In this document: piece by piece, positions 28,352 to 37,533 of the stretch
Numbering within the stretch: the first letter of the stretch is position 1
Layout of the letters: the number at the start of each line of letters is the position of its first letter
Source of the DNA: Chitinophagaceae bacterium
Lineage (GTDB): Bacteria > Bacteroidota > Bacteroidia > Chitinophagales > Chitinophagaceae
Length of the DNA: 64,000 bases
Reading direction: 5' to 3'
Assembly (NCBI GenBank): GCA_020437365.1
Contig: JAGQWM010000006.1
Location: 1-64,000 of the forward strand
Notes under the pieces: model-generated
Databases searched by the model: none
What the model saw: the letters and a program-made list of their open reading frames with translations, nothing else
Told to the model about the DNA's origin: nothing
Position numbers and translations under genes: made by a program

Positions 28352-29473
28352 ATGACGATTGGTGTGTTGAAAGAACCCGATTACGAAACAAGAGTCTCCT
28401 TACTCCCGGAAGCGGTGGCTACATTAACCCAAAAAGGCATTGATATATGGATAGAAAAAGATGCAGGATGCCAATCTTTTGCCGATGATCAATCCTACAT
28501 CGAAGCCGGAGGAAAAATCAAAGAAAGAAATGAAATTCTACAAGCTGCTGATATTGTATTAGCTATTCAGCCTTTAGCTTCGCCTGTGTCATTCAATGCA
28601 GCGAAGGTGTTAATTGGTGTGTACAATCCTTTATTGAATAATGACCTGGTAAAAGAATTGCTATCGGCAAAGCTCACCTGTTTTTCTTTGGATATGTTGC
28701 CCAGAACAACCCGTGCACAGGCTATGGATGTGTTGAGTTCGCAGGCCAATATTGCCGGTTACAAAGCCGTATTAACCGCTGCCAACCACTATTGCCGGTA
28801 TTTCCCCATGTTTATGACAGCAGCGGGAAGTGTAAAACCTGCCAAAGTTTTGGTGTTAGGTGCCGGCGTTGCAGGTTTGCAAGCCATTGCCACTGCCAAA
28901 AGATTAGGTGCTGTGGTGGAAGTTTTTGATACCAGGCCGGCCGTAAAAGAAGAAGTGATGAGCCTCGGTGCCAAATTTGTAGAAGTAGAAGGTGCTGCCG
29001 ATGCAAGTAGTGCCGGTGGTTATGCCGTGGAGCAAACCGAAGAATATAAAAAACGGCAACAAGATAAAATTGCCGAAAGTGTGGCCAAGGCAGATATTAT
29101 CATCACAACGGCACAAATTCCGGGACGAAAAGCACCTTTGCTCATTACGGAAGAAATGTTTGCTACAATGAGAAACGGTTCTGTTATTGTTGACCTGGCA
29201 GCCGCTACCGGCGGAAATACGCCTTATACCAAAAACAATGAAACCATTACAAAAAATGGCGTAACGGTCATCGGTAATAGCAATTTACAAAGTACCATGC
29301 CTTCAGATGCCAGTAAATTATACGGGAAAAATGTGCTTAATTTTTTGCAATTAATCATCAATCATGAAAATCAATTGCATTTGAATTGGGAAGATGAATT
29401 GGTAACGGGCAGTTGCATTGCTTTTGATGGAGAAATAAAAAACGAAAGAGTGAAATCTATTGTCAATCAATAA
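28352..29473 (+). CDS. pntAA: NAD(P) transhydrogenase subunit alpha, NAD-binding part
   Basis: This is domain I of the proton-translocating transhydrogenase, which transfers hydride from NADH to NADP+ at the inner membrane. The 373-residue protein has MTIGVLKEPDYETRVSLLP at the start and the NAD-binding VLVLGAGVAGLQAIATAKRLGA near residue 166. The frame is open further upstream, overlapping the methyltransferase gene, but MTIGVLKE is the family start. In this phylum PntA is split: this gene lacks the membrane part, supplied by the next gene. Confidence 0.95.
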   Translation: MTIGVLKEPDYETRVSLLPEAVATLTQKGIDIWIEKDAGCQSFADDQSYIEAGGKIKERNEILQAADIVLAIQPLASPVSFNAAKVLIGVYNPLLNNDLVKELLSAKLTCFSLDMLPRTTRAQAMDVLSSQANIAGYKAVLTAANHYCRYFPMFMTAAGSVKPAKVLVLGAGVAGLQAIATAKRLGAVVEVFDTRPAVKEEVMSLGAKFVEVEGAADASSAGGYAVEQTEEYKKRQQDKIAESVAKADIIITTAQIPGRKAPLLITEEMFATMRNGSVIVDLAAATGGNTPYTKNNETITKNGVTVIGNSNLQSTMPSDASKLYGKNVLNFLQLIINHENQLHLNWEDELVTGSCIAFDGEIKNERVKSIVNQ

Positions 29474-29483
29474 ATAAAAAATT

Positions 29484-29801
29484 ATGGAATCAGTTTTTCA
29501 TTGGATAAGTGCAAACGAGCAGATGATTTATATTTTAATATTGGTCATCTTTCTTGGGTTTATTGTCATTAGCCGGGTGCCTACGGTTTTGCATACGCCA
29601 TTGATGAGTCATGCCAATGCCATCAGCGGTGTTGTTATCATTGGTGCTATCATTGTAATCGGCCGTGCCGAAGCGGATAATTATGCGGCTTTAATATTGG
29701 GTTTCCTTGCTGTTGTTTTAGGAACCATCAATGTGGTGGGAGGATTTGTAGTTACAGACAGAATGCTTGAAATGTTTAAGAAAAAGAAAACGAAAAAATA
29801 G
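29484..29801 (+). CDS. pntAB: NAD(P) transhydrogenase subunit alpha, membrane part
   Basis: This 105-residue membrane protein supplies the domain II helices of the alpha subunit. Four hydrophobic segments are seen, with the conserved SRVPTVLHTPLMSHANAISG loop and GAIIVIG. It lies 10 nt after pntAA and 1 nt before pntB, so all three are cotranscribed. Confidence 0.94.
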   Translation: MESVFHWISANEQMIYILILVIFLGFIVISRVPTVLHTPLMSHANAISGVVIIGAIIVIGRAEADNYAALILGFLAVVLGTINVVGGFVVTDRMLEMFKKKKTKK

Positions 29802-29802
29802 T

Positions 29803-31215
29803 ATGGGACTTTCTATATTGACACTTATTTACATTATTGCAGCGGTTACATTTATAATGGGTTTAAAAATGATGTCGAATCCGGCCAGTGCCCGCAATGG
29901 AAATATCGTAGCCGGCTGTGGAATGGTAGCAGCTATTTTCGGTACCATTTTTTTATACCGCAATCCCGATGGAAATTTATTGAACAATCATTTGTGGATT
30001 TTTATCGGATTGGCAGTAGGTGCTGTCATTGGCATCATGGCGGCCAAAAAAATCAAAATGACTGCCATGCCCGAAATGGTAAGCCTTTTCAATGGTTTAG
30101 GTGGTGCCAGTGCTACATTAATTTCAGTCATAGAATTTAATCACCTTGCCGACCAGGGTTTCCCGGATCCTCTTTCCTCCGGTAGTACAATGGCTATCAT
30201 TTTTGCAGGCATTATCTTGGGCAACATAACTTTTTCAGGAAGTGTAGTTGCCTGGGGCAAATTAAGTGGAAAAGTAAAAGACTTTGCATTCAAAGGCCAA
30301 CACATTATCAATTTAATATTGCTGGCCGCATGTTTGGGTTTAGCAATTTTTATTGGTTCCGATTTACATTCTTCATCAACAACCATTTTGTTTTATACAT
30401 TATTTGCGCTGTCGCTTTTATATGGAATTTTCTTTGTGCTTCCCATAGGCGGCGCCGATATGCCGGTTGTCATTTCCTTATTAAATTCATTGAGTGGTTT
30501 GTCAGCGGCTTGTGGAGGATTTTTATACAACAACAAAGTCGTTTTCACAGGAGGAATTCTTGTAGGCGCTGCCGGAACAATCTTGACGGTATTAATGTGC
30601 AAAGCCATGAATCGATCATTGCTCAATGTATTAATCGGTTCATTTGGCGGTGGCGCTTCTTCATCTGCTGATAGTGAAGACGGTCAATACAAAGAAATCA
30701 GTTTGAATGATGCAGCGGTGATTATGAGTTATGCCAATAAAGTATTGATAGTTCCTGGCTATGGTTTGGCAGTAGCCCAGGCGCAACATGCTTGCCATGA
30801 ATTAGAAAAACTTTTGGAAGCCAAAGGTGTACAGGTAAAATATGCTATACATCCGGTAGCAGGAAGAATGCCCGGACACATGAATGTGTTACTGGCTGAA
30901 GCTGATGTGGGATATGAAAAATTATTGGAAATGGAACAGGCCAATGATGAATTTTCAACGACTGATGTTGTGTTGATTTTGGGTGCCAATGATGTCGTAA
31001 ATCCTGCGGCTAAATTAGATGCCGGTTCGCCCATTTATGGTATGCCGATTCTCGACGTGGAATTAGCGAAGAATGTCATTGTCAATAAAAGAACCATGAA
31101 ACCCGGATATGCGGGTATTCAAAATAGTCTTTTCTTCCGTCCCAAAACATCTATGCTTTTTGGCGATGCCAAGAAAACTTTACAATCATTGGCCGAAGAA
31201 ATAAAAGCATTATAA
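29803..31215 (+). CDS. pntB: NAD(P) transhydrogenase subunit beta
   Basis: PntB holds most of the proton channel and the NADP(H)-binding domain III. The first 300 or so residues have about nine hydrophobic helices with MPEMVSLFNGLGGASATLIS; domain III begins near residue 300 and has VLIVPGYGLAVAQAQHA with the NADP-binding loop, HPVAGRMPGHMNVLLAEA and ILGANDVVNPAA. The 470-residue length is normal. The ATG at 29803 is chosen because the frame upstream overlaps pntAB. Confidence 0.96.
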   Translation: MGLSILTLIYIIAAVTFIMGLKMMSNPASARNGNIVAGCGMVAAIFGTIFLYRNPDGNLLNNHLWIFIGLAVGAVIGIMAAKKIKMTAMPEMVSLFNGLGGASATLISVIEFNHLADQGFPDPLSSGSTMAIIFAGIILGNITFSGSVVAWGKLSGKVKDFAFKGQHIINLILLAACLGLAIFIGSDLHSSSTTILFYTLFALSLLYGIFFVLPIGGADMPVVISLLNSLSGLSAACGGFLYNNKVVFTGGILVGAAGTILTVLMCKAMNRSLLNVLIGSFGGGASSSADSEDGQYKEISLNDAAVIMSYANKVLIVPGYGLAVAQAQHACHELEKLLEAKGVQVKYAIHPVAGRMPGHMNVLLAEADVGYEKLLEMEQANDEFSTTDVVLILGANDVVNPAAKLDAGSPIYGMPILDVELAKNVIVNKRTMKPGYAGIQNSLFFRPKTSMLFGDAKKTLQSLAEEIKAL

Positions 31216-31233
31216 TCGATTGAAATAAAAACC

Positions 31234-33462
31234 ATGAACAAAAATCTATTATGTCTGGCTCTATGTATGTTCTTAGTGTTGTCCATTTCTGCACAGAAAA
31301 TAATGGGATTTACAGAGGCAGCAGCACAAAAACAAATTGCCTGGGAAAAACTATTGGACGAAAATATCCAGGCTTCGAATCAGGATCAATACATGCAATT
31401 CCTGACATCGCATCCACATCATGTAGGAAGTCCGCAAGATGAAAAGAATGCAAAGTATATGGCAGATCTTTTTAAAAAATGGGGTTATCAAACTTCCATC
31501 GAATCTTATTACGTGTTATTTCCTACACCGAAATTGAGAAAACTGGAATTGCTGGGCGATAACTATTTCAATGCGTCATTAATGGAACCTGTCGTGAAAG
31601 AAGATAAAACTTCAGGTCAATTGGATGAGCAGTTGCCACCCTATAATGCCTATTCTGCCGATGGTGATGTTACGGCTGAATTGGTTTTTGTCAATCGGGG
31701 AGTGCCCGCCGATTATGAGGAATTGGATCGAAGAGGAATCAGTGTAAAAGGTAAAATTGTAATAGCCAAATATGGTGGTTCCTGGCGTGGCATCAAACCC
31801 AAGGTGGCGGCAGAGCATGGGGCCATTGGTTGTATTATATATTCTGATCCGGCGGATGATGGATATGCGAGAGGCGATACATATCCCAAAGGAGGTTTTC
31901 GGCCTAAGGAAGGTGCGCAAAGAGGTTCTGTAATGGATATGCCCATTTATCCCGGCGACCCATTGACTCCGAATATCGGTGCTACCAAAGATGCCAAAAG
32001 ATTAAAAATTGCGGAGGTAAAAACCATTATGAAAATTCCGGTCATCCCCATTTCCTGGGGTGATGCCTTGCCGTTTTTAAAATCTTTACAAGGCGAAGTT
32101 GTACCGCCAAGTTGGCGAGGTGGTTTGCCTATCACTTATCATATTGGCCCTTCGAATGAAAAAGTGCATTTGCAATTGGCATTCAACTGGGATATAAAAA
32201 AAATCAACGATGTGATTGCTAAAATTCCGGGAAGTGTTTGGCCCGATGAATGGGTGATTGCCGGCAATCATCATGACGCCTGGGTCAATGGTGCACAGGA
32301 TCCCATCAGTGGAATGGTAGCTGAACTGGAAGATGCCCGTGCCATTGGTGAATTGGTGAAAAAGGGATTTGCACCGAAGAGAACCATTGTTTTCTGTGCC
32401 TGGGATGGAGAAGAACCGGCCTTGCTCGGTTCCACCGAATGGGCCGAAGACCATCAAAAAGAAATACAACAAAAAGCCGTGGCTTATATTAATACAGATG
32501 ACAACGGAAGAGGATATATCAATGCCGGCGGCTCACATACTTTCGAACCATTTTTTAATGAAATAATAGAACAAGTCATAGATCCGGAAACCGGCGTGAG
32601 TTTGAAAGAAAGAAAGTATGCACAGAAATTGGTGAACGCCAAATCTACCGATAGGAGTAAACTGATGAATGAAAAAGATATGAAACTAGATGCCTTGGGT
32701 GCCGGAAGCGATTGGGGAAGCTTCTTGCAACACCTCGGTATTCCTACACTGCAACTTGGTTTTGGTGGCGAAGAAAAAGGAACACAATATCATTCTACTT
32801 ATGATTCTTATGATTTTTTTACCCGCTTCATCGACCCGCATTTTTTTTACGGTGTGGCTTTATCACAAACAACTGGCAGGGTGATTATGCGTTTGGCCAA
32901 TGCCGAATTAATGCCGATAGATTTTACTAGTTTTTATACGACCCTGTGCAGTTATATTGACCAAATAAAAAAAATGTTATCAGATACAAGAAGAGAAACA
33001 GCGGATTTGACAGAGATGCAAAAAGAAAAACTATTTTCTTTAGTGGAAGATCCGGATGTCGTGTATGCTGCGCCTAAAGAAGAAAAACCAGTACCTTTTT
33101 TAAATTTCAGCAGCCTCGATAATGCTATGGTAAGTTTGAAAAAAGCCAGTGAAACTTTTAAAAATTTATACAAAAAAGGATTCCTTCTTTCTGCAGATAA
33201 AAAGAAAAAACTAAATGAAATTTTATACAAAGCCGAACAAAGTTTATTGCAGCAAAAAGGATTACCGAATCGGGAATGGTACCGTCACCAGATTTATGCT
33301 CCGGGCTTTTATACCGGTTATGGCGTAAAAACAATTCCCGGCGTCAGGGAATCAATCGAACAAAGAAAATGGAATGAGGCACAAACGAATATTGTCATCG
33401 TGGCCAATACGATTCAAAATTATACGGCTCAAATTTTAGCAGCCAATAAATTATTGGAATAG
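31234..33462 (+). CDS. Secreted M28 family peptidase (glutamate carboxypeptidase II-like)
   Basis: It probably releases C-terminal acidic amino acids from peptides outside the inner membrane. Order: signal peptide of about 20 residues ending ISAQ, a PA domain near 150-260 (GKIVIAKYGGSWRG), the M28 zinc domain with NHHDAWVNGAQDP near 345 and WDGEEPALLGSTEWAED near 390 (metal and catalytic Glu), and a C-terminal helical dimerisation domain like the transferrin receptor. The 742-residue length fits NAALADase relatives. It is 18 nt after pntB but functionally unrelated. Confidence 0.9.
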   Translation: MNKNLLCLALCMFLVLSISAQKIMGFTEAAAQKQIAWEKLLDENIQASNQDQYMQFLTSHPHHVGSPQDEKNAKYMADLFKKWGYQTSIESYYVLFPTPKLRKLELLGDNYFNASLMEPVVKEDKTSGQLDEQLPPYNAYSADGDVTAELVFVNRGVPADYEELDRRGISVKGKIVIAKYGGSWRGIKPKVAAEHGAIGCIIYSDPADDGYARGDTYPKGGFRPKEGAQRGSVMDMPIYPGDPLTPNIGATKDAKRLKIAEVKTIMKIPVIPISWGDALPFLKSLQGEVVPPSWRGGLPITYHIGPSNEKVHLQLAFNWDIKKINDVIAKIPGSVWPDEWVIAGNHHDAWVNGAQDPISGMVAELEDARAIGELVKKGFAPKRTIVFCAWDGEEPALLGSTEWAEDHQKEIQQKAVAYINTDDNGRGYINAGGSHTFEPFFNEIIEQVIDPETGVSLKERKYAQKLVNAKSTDRSKLMNEKDMKLDALGAGSDWGSFLQHLGIPTLQLGFGGEEKGTQYHSTYDSYDFFTRFIDPHFFYGVALSQTTGRVIMRLANAELMPIDFTSFYTTLCSYIDQIKKMLSDTRRETADLTEMQKEKLFSLVEDPDVVYAAPKEEKPVPFLNFSSLDNAMVSLKKASETFKNLYKKGFLLSADKKKKLNEILYKAEQSLLQQKGLPNREWYRHQIYAPGFYTGYGVKTIPGVRESIEQRKWNEAQTNIVIVANTIQNYTAQILAANKLLE

Positions 33463-33502
33463 AATTTGTTAATGTACTGACAACTTTTGAAAGCAAAGTT
33501 TC

Positions 33503-33553
33503 ATCTCATAAATTGCTATTATCAATGGACTTTTATGAGATTATTTTCATTTT
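33503..33553 (+). terminator. Intrinsic terminator after the M28 peptidase gene
   Basis: ATCTCATAAA pairs perfectly with TTTATGAGAT over a 19-base loop and is followed by TATTTTCATTTT. The stem is AT-rich. Confidence 0.6.
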
Positions 33554-33570
33554 CCCGCTGAAAAATATTT

Positions 33571-33603
33571 TTTGCCTAAAAAATTAAAAATTCAGCATCT
33601 TTG
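33571..33603 (+). promoter_or_regulatory. Promoter of the LysM protein gene
   Basis: TTTG at 33571-33574 and CATCTTTG at 33596-33603 (one mismatch to TAnnTTTG) are 21 nt apart. The start codon at 33656 lies about 50 nt downstream. Confidence 0.5.
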
Positions 33604-33655
33604 TTGTTGAATAACCTGCCAAAAGGCTATGAAAATTGATTTTAAATATTTACGT

Positions 33656-34609
33656 ATGAAACGCATCTTTCTCTTATTCTTTTTTATGTTTTCGCTGTTG
33701 ATGGCAGTGTCTGCTCAATCTGACATGATGATACATTACAACATGAAAGGTTTTTACCTGGAGCATAAAGTGCAAAAAGGAGAAAGTTTCTATGCATTGG
33801 GCCGTAAATATAATGTTTCACCGAAGTCAATTGCCGAATTCAATGACCTGGATTACAACAAAGGAATTTTTATTGACCAACGATTATTGATTCCATTGAC
33901 AGATGATAATTTTGACCAGAAAGGAAATTCCGGTTCAGCGGTTTTTTATAAAGCAAAAGAAAACGAAACCTTAACCACTATTGGAGAAATGATCAATAAT
34001 GTTTCTCCGGCCAATCTTCGTTGGTGGAATGCATTAAAAACAAATGATGTAAAAGAAAATACAAAATTGATTGTTGGATTTATTCATAGTCCTTCTTTAC
34101 CGGCTGTTACCATTGCCGGTCAGCCGCAAAAAGAAGAAATTATTGCAGCGGTAAATAAAGAACCGGTCAAAGAAGAAAAAAAACTGGAAGAGAAGAAGAC
34201 GGAAGAAAAAGATAGTGTCGATCCGCCAACCAAAAAAGAAGAAGCGCCACCAACGGAAATGGCCATTGATAAAACAAAATTACCAAAAGAAGGATTCTTC
34301 AAATATTTTTTCGAACAACAAATTAAAACACATCCTGTCACTAAGAATGAAACCGTAACAGCAGGCATTTTTAAAACGGTAAGCGGCTGGAACGATGCGA
34401 AATTTTATTTGTTGATTGACGATGTATCACCTGGCTCCATTGTGCGCATTATCAATCCCACAACCAACAATACTATTTATGCGAAAGTGCTGGGAAAAAT
34501 GAGTGGCATTCGTCAAAATGAAGGCTTGGATATTCGTATTAGCAATGCCGCCGCCGATGCATTAGGCGTGCAGGACGATAATAAATTTATTGTTAGTATT
34601 AATTATTAA
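33656..34609 (+). CDS. Secreted LysM domain protein with C-terminal double-psi beta-barrel-like domain
   Basis: A peptidoglycan-associated periplasmic protein is likely. Order: signal peptide (KRIFLLFFFMFSLLMAVSAQ), a LysM near residues 28-76 (HKVQKGESFYALGRKYNVSP), a second degenerate LysM near 97-140, a long Glu/Lys-rich linker, and a C-terminal part of about 85 residues with SPGSIVRIINPTTNNTIYAKVLG and DIRISNAAADALG that resembles RlpA-type double-psi barrels. The ATG at 33656 begins the signal peptide; the frame is open to 33629. Its 3' end overlaps fmt by 11 nt. Confidence 0.83.
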   Translation: MKRIFLLFFFMFSLLMAVSAQSDMMIHYNMKGFYLEHKVQKGESFYALGRKYNVSPKSIAEFNDLDYNKGIFIDQRLLIPLTDDNFDQKGNSGSAVFYKAKENETLTTIGEMINNVSPANLRWWNALKTNDVKENTKLIVGFIHSPSLPAVTIAGQPQKEEIIAAVNKEPVKEEKKLEEKKTEEKDSVDPPTKKEEAPPTEMAIDKTKLPKEGFFKYFFEQQIKTHPVTKNETVTAGIFKTVSGWNDAKFYLLIDDVSPGSIVRIINPTTNNTIYAKVLGKMSGIRQNEGLDIRISNAAADALGVQDDNKFIVSINY

Positions 34610-35540
34610 GATTACGAAAACCCCTGAGGAATTCGGCGATTTTCATTCTTTTTTTTCCTGCCAGTTGTAAATCATTTATTAGGATAAAGCCATCTTTTGC
34701 AGCAAATTTTAAATAGGATTTTCCGTCAGAAATAAATTCACCACAAGGAATAGTTGACGTTGCTTTTTCTTTTTCTGCGAAGAAAATTTTTAATTTCTTT
34801 CCATCTAAATTTGTAAAGGCTCCGGGATAAGGGCTTAACCCACGAATTTTATTGTAAATTTTTTCGACCGGTTGTTGCCAATTTATGGCGCAATCTTCCG
34901 TATGTATTTTTGGAGCATGTACATTGTTCGCATCAGTATGGGCAGATTGTGGCAGGGGTTGTAAAGAATCATTTGCCAAACCTTTTATTGTTTTCAATAG
35001 AACTTCAGCACCTATTTCTTTCATTTTGTCGTGCACATCGCCGGCCGTGTCGTTTTCATAAATTGGGAAACTTTCCTGTAGTAAAATATCACCGGTATCT
35101 ATGGCATGTTTTAATTGAAAAGTTGTAACACCTGTTTCTTTTTCGCCATTGATAATTGCCCAATTGATAGGCGCAGCACCACGATAAGCTGGAAGCAAAC
35201 TACCATGCAAATTCACCGTGCCCATCGGCGGCATATTCCACACGACTTCGGGCAACATTCTGAAAGCGACAACGATTTGCAAATCGGCTTCTAAAGATTT
35301 CAACTCAGCTAAAAATTCAGGGTTTTTCAATTTTTCCGGTTGCAGTATGGGAAGTTGATGTGCTATAGCATATTTTTTTACAGCACTTTCCTGAAGTTTC
35401 ATTCCTCTGCCGCCGGGTTTATCAGGTGCGGTTATCACGGCTATAATTTGGCAACCGGCCCGGTGCAAAACAGCTAAAGATGCCACAGCAAATTCCGGTG
35501 TACCCATGAAAATAATGCGAAGAGATGTAAAATCTTTCAT
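34599..35540 (-). CDS. fmt: Methionyl-tRNA formyltransferase
   Basis: Fmt formylates initiator Met-tRNA. The 313-residue protein has IIFMGTPEFAVASL near the start, then the catalytic region NLHGSLLPAYRGAAPINWAI near residue 110 with the SLLP loop that holds formyl-tetrahydrofolate, and the C-terminal tRNA-binding domain with PYPGAFTNLDGKKLKIF. Upstream on the minus strand, TACCTTCG has one mismatch to the -7 consensus. Confidence 0.96.
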   Translation of the reverse strand: MKDFTSLRIIFMGTPEFAVASLAVLHRAGCQIIAVITAPDKPGGRGMKLQESAVKKYAIAHQLPILQPEKLKNPEFLAELKSLEADLQIVVAFRMLPEVVWNMPPMGTVNLHGSLLPAYRGAAPINWAIINGEKETGVTTFQLKHAIDTGDILLQESFPIYENDTAGDVHDKMKEIGAEVLLKTIKGLANDSLQPLPQSAHTDANNVHAPKIHTEDCAINWQQPVEKIYNKIRGLSPYPGAFTNLDGKKLKIFFAEKEKATSTIPCGEFISDGKSYLKFAAKDGFILINDLQLAGKKRMKIAEFLRGFRNLNN

Positions 35541-35585
35541 GCCTGCGAAGGTAAATATTCTAAAGCTGATGAAGGAGAATTCTCT

Positions 35586-36857
35586 TTATTCAAAATCTTC
35601 GTATAGTAAATATTTCTTCCTGATTTTTTTAAATGCATTTAATTCTTTTTGCCAACCGGCACGAATTTCTTTTTCCGATTTGCCGCTTATGATTTGTTTC
35701 CATAAATCATTATTCCCGGCCAATTTTGTAAAATGTGATTTTTCCATATTGCCAGCTTGCGATAAGAAAAAATGTTTCTTATCCGGAAAAAGTTGGTAGG
35801 CTTTCATCAACCATTTGAGTTGAATTTTATGCGCCACTTCTTTTTCAACTTCTTGTGGTGTCCCACTCAAATTCCAACCATAACATTTTTGTCCCATAAG
35901 TTTTGGGCGACTGGCTCCTTCATTGGATTGTGGTGTAAATGCATATAAATTTTTCGGCAACGATGGATGGCCAAATACCTGGAATTGTTTATCGGTTCCC
36001 CTACCTTCACTCAGTACGGTACCTTCAAAAAAAGCAATGGAAGGATATAAATAAATGGATTGAATAGTTGGTAAATTGGGAGAAGGTTTTACCGGCGGCG
36101 CATACCGGCTTTTATGTGTATAGTTTTTGTTTTTTATAATGAGAAAATGAAAAGGCGTATCTACGGGATGTTGTTCTACGTGTTGAAAATAATTGGCATA
36201 AGCATTCGCTTCGTCCGAAAGCCATCTTTCACCGGTAATCATCATGGCATATTCGCCAATCGTCATGCCATACACAATCGGAATGGGTTGCATACCTACA
36301 AAAGATGTATATTTTTTTTCTAAAACCGGCCCGGCCACATAAAAACCATTGGGATTAGGCCGGTCGAGTAACAGCAAGGGAATTTTATTGGTAAATGCCG
36401 CTTCCATAAATTCCTGCAATGAAGAAATATAAGTGTAAAACCGAACGCCGACATCCTGGATATCGAAGAGTAATAAATCAATTCCTTTCAAATCCTGTTG
36501 GGTAGGTTTTCTTTTAGCACCATACAATGATATCACTTCGATGCCTGTTTTTTTGTCAATATAATCACCCACTTTTTCACCTGCATCTGCATTTCCCCGA
36601 AATCCATGTTCCGGCCCGAAGATGGCTTTAATCCGAATCCCTGATTTTTGCAAAGTATCAACAAGATGCGTAGATCCCACCATGGATGTTTGATTGGCAA
36701 AGATGCCGATGATTTTTCCTTTTAAAAAAGGTAAATACACTTCCATTCTTTCTGCACCGGTTATAATTTTTTTGCTGTTAATATTTGTTTTTGACAATTG
36801 TGCAAAAGATAATTGGCTAAGAACCAGAGCGAAAATTAAGAGTTTAAAGTGCTTCAT
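35586..36857 (-). CDS. DUF1343 family protein, NamZ-like exo-beta-N-acetylmuramidase
   Basis: DUF1343 proteins related to NamZ cleave terminal N-acetylmuramic acid from peptidoglycan fragments. The 423-residue protein has a signal peptide (KHFKLLIFALVLSQLSFAQ), then GIFANQTSMVG, FGPEHGFRGNADAGE, LLFDIQDVGVRFYTYISSL, and LDRPNPNGFYVAGPVLE, which are the conserved family segments with the acidic catalytic candidates. It is predicted periplasmic. The neighbouring LysM protein and the VanX-like dipeptidase at 2.9 kb fit a wall-turnover role, though they are not an operon. Confidence 0.88.
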   Translation of the reverse strand: MKHFKLLIFALVLSQLSFAQLSKTNINSKKIITGAERMEVYLPFLKGKIIGIFANQTSMVGSTHLVDTLQKSGIRIKAIFGPEHGFRGNADAGEKVGDYIDKKTGIEVISLYGAKRKPTQQDLKGIDLLLFDIQDVGVRFYTYISSLQEFMEAAFTNKIPLLLLDRPNPNGFYVAGPVLEKKYTSFVGMQPIPIVYGMTIGEYAMMITGERWLSDEANAYANYFQHVEQHPVDTPFHFLIIKNKNYTHKSRYAPPVKPSPNLPTIQSIYLYPSIAFFEGTVLSEGRGTDKQFQVFGHPSLPKNLYAFTPQSNEGASRPKLMGQKCYGWNLSGTPQEVEKEVAHKIQLKWLMKAYQLFPDKKHFFLSQAGNMEKSHFTKLAGNNDLWKQIISGKSEKEIRAGWQKELNAFKKIRKKYLLYEDFE

Positions 36858-36989
36858 GTGAATGGTTTATAAACGTTTGAAAAATACTGATAATTTACAG
36901 GTAGAAGAAATTTAATATTTAAACGGTTGCAAGTTTGATTTTGGTTACCTTGCAAGCCAAATCTTATTATTAAATAAATTAATTTAAAA

Positions 36990-37445
36990 ATGACGCAAGT
37001 AAAGAAAGGTGATAAAGTAAAAGTGCATTATCATGGTAAATTAAATTCAGGTGAAACGTTTGATTCTTCAGAAGGTAGAGACCCATTGGAGTTTGAAGTG
37101 GGTAGTGGCAAAGTGATTAAAGGTTTTGATGAAGGTGTAACAGGCATGCAGGTTGGTGATAAGAAAACGATCAACATTCCCTGCAATGATGCCTATGGCC
37201 CGGTGAATCCTGAAATGGTAATAGATATGCCCAAAGAACGTTTTCCGGAAGATATGAAAATTGAAAAAGGAATGCCCTTGATGATGAGCGACCAGCAAGG
37301 CCAGCAATTCCAAGTAAAAGTTGTAGAAATAAAAGACGCTTCCGTATTGCTCGATGCCAATCATCCATTGGCAGGAAAAGATTTGACTTTTGACCTTGAG
37401 CTCGTTGAGATAAACGGTGGTGCTTCCCGTATCATCACGCCATAA
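36990..37445 (+). CDS. FKBP-type peptidyl-prolyl cis-trans isomerase, SlyD-like
   Basis: A cytosolic prolyl isomerase and chaperone. VKVHYHGKLNSGETFDSSEG and KGFDEGVTGMQVGDKKTINIP form the FKBP core, and the inserted flap domain lies between AYGPVNPEM and LLDANHPLAGKDLTFDLELVEI, as in SlyD. The 151-residue protein lacks the His-rich metal-binding tail of E. coli SlyD. Upstream, TTACCTTG is close to the -7 consensus. A terminator follows. Confidence 0.92.
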   Translation: MTQVKKGDKVKVHYHGKLNSGETFDSSEGRDPLEFEVGSGKVIKGFDEGVTGMQVGDKKTINIPCNDAYGPVNPEMVIDMPKERFPEDMKIEKGMPLMMSDQQGQQFQVKVVEIKDASVLLDANHPLAGKDLTFDLELVEINGGASRIITP

Positions 37446-37463
37446 GGTGTACCAATATTTATG

Positions 37464-37502
37464 AGTGGTTTACAGTTTTTGTCTGTAAGCCACTTTCTTT
37501 TT
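37464..37502 (+). terminator. Intrinsic terminator after the FKBP gene
   Basis: AGTGGTTTACAG pairs with CTGTAAGCCACT (12 bp, one G-U) and is followed by TTCTTTTTT. Confidence 0.8.
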
Positions 37503-37533
37503 TGTATATTACAAGCCCCTAATTTTTAAAAAT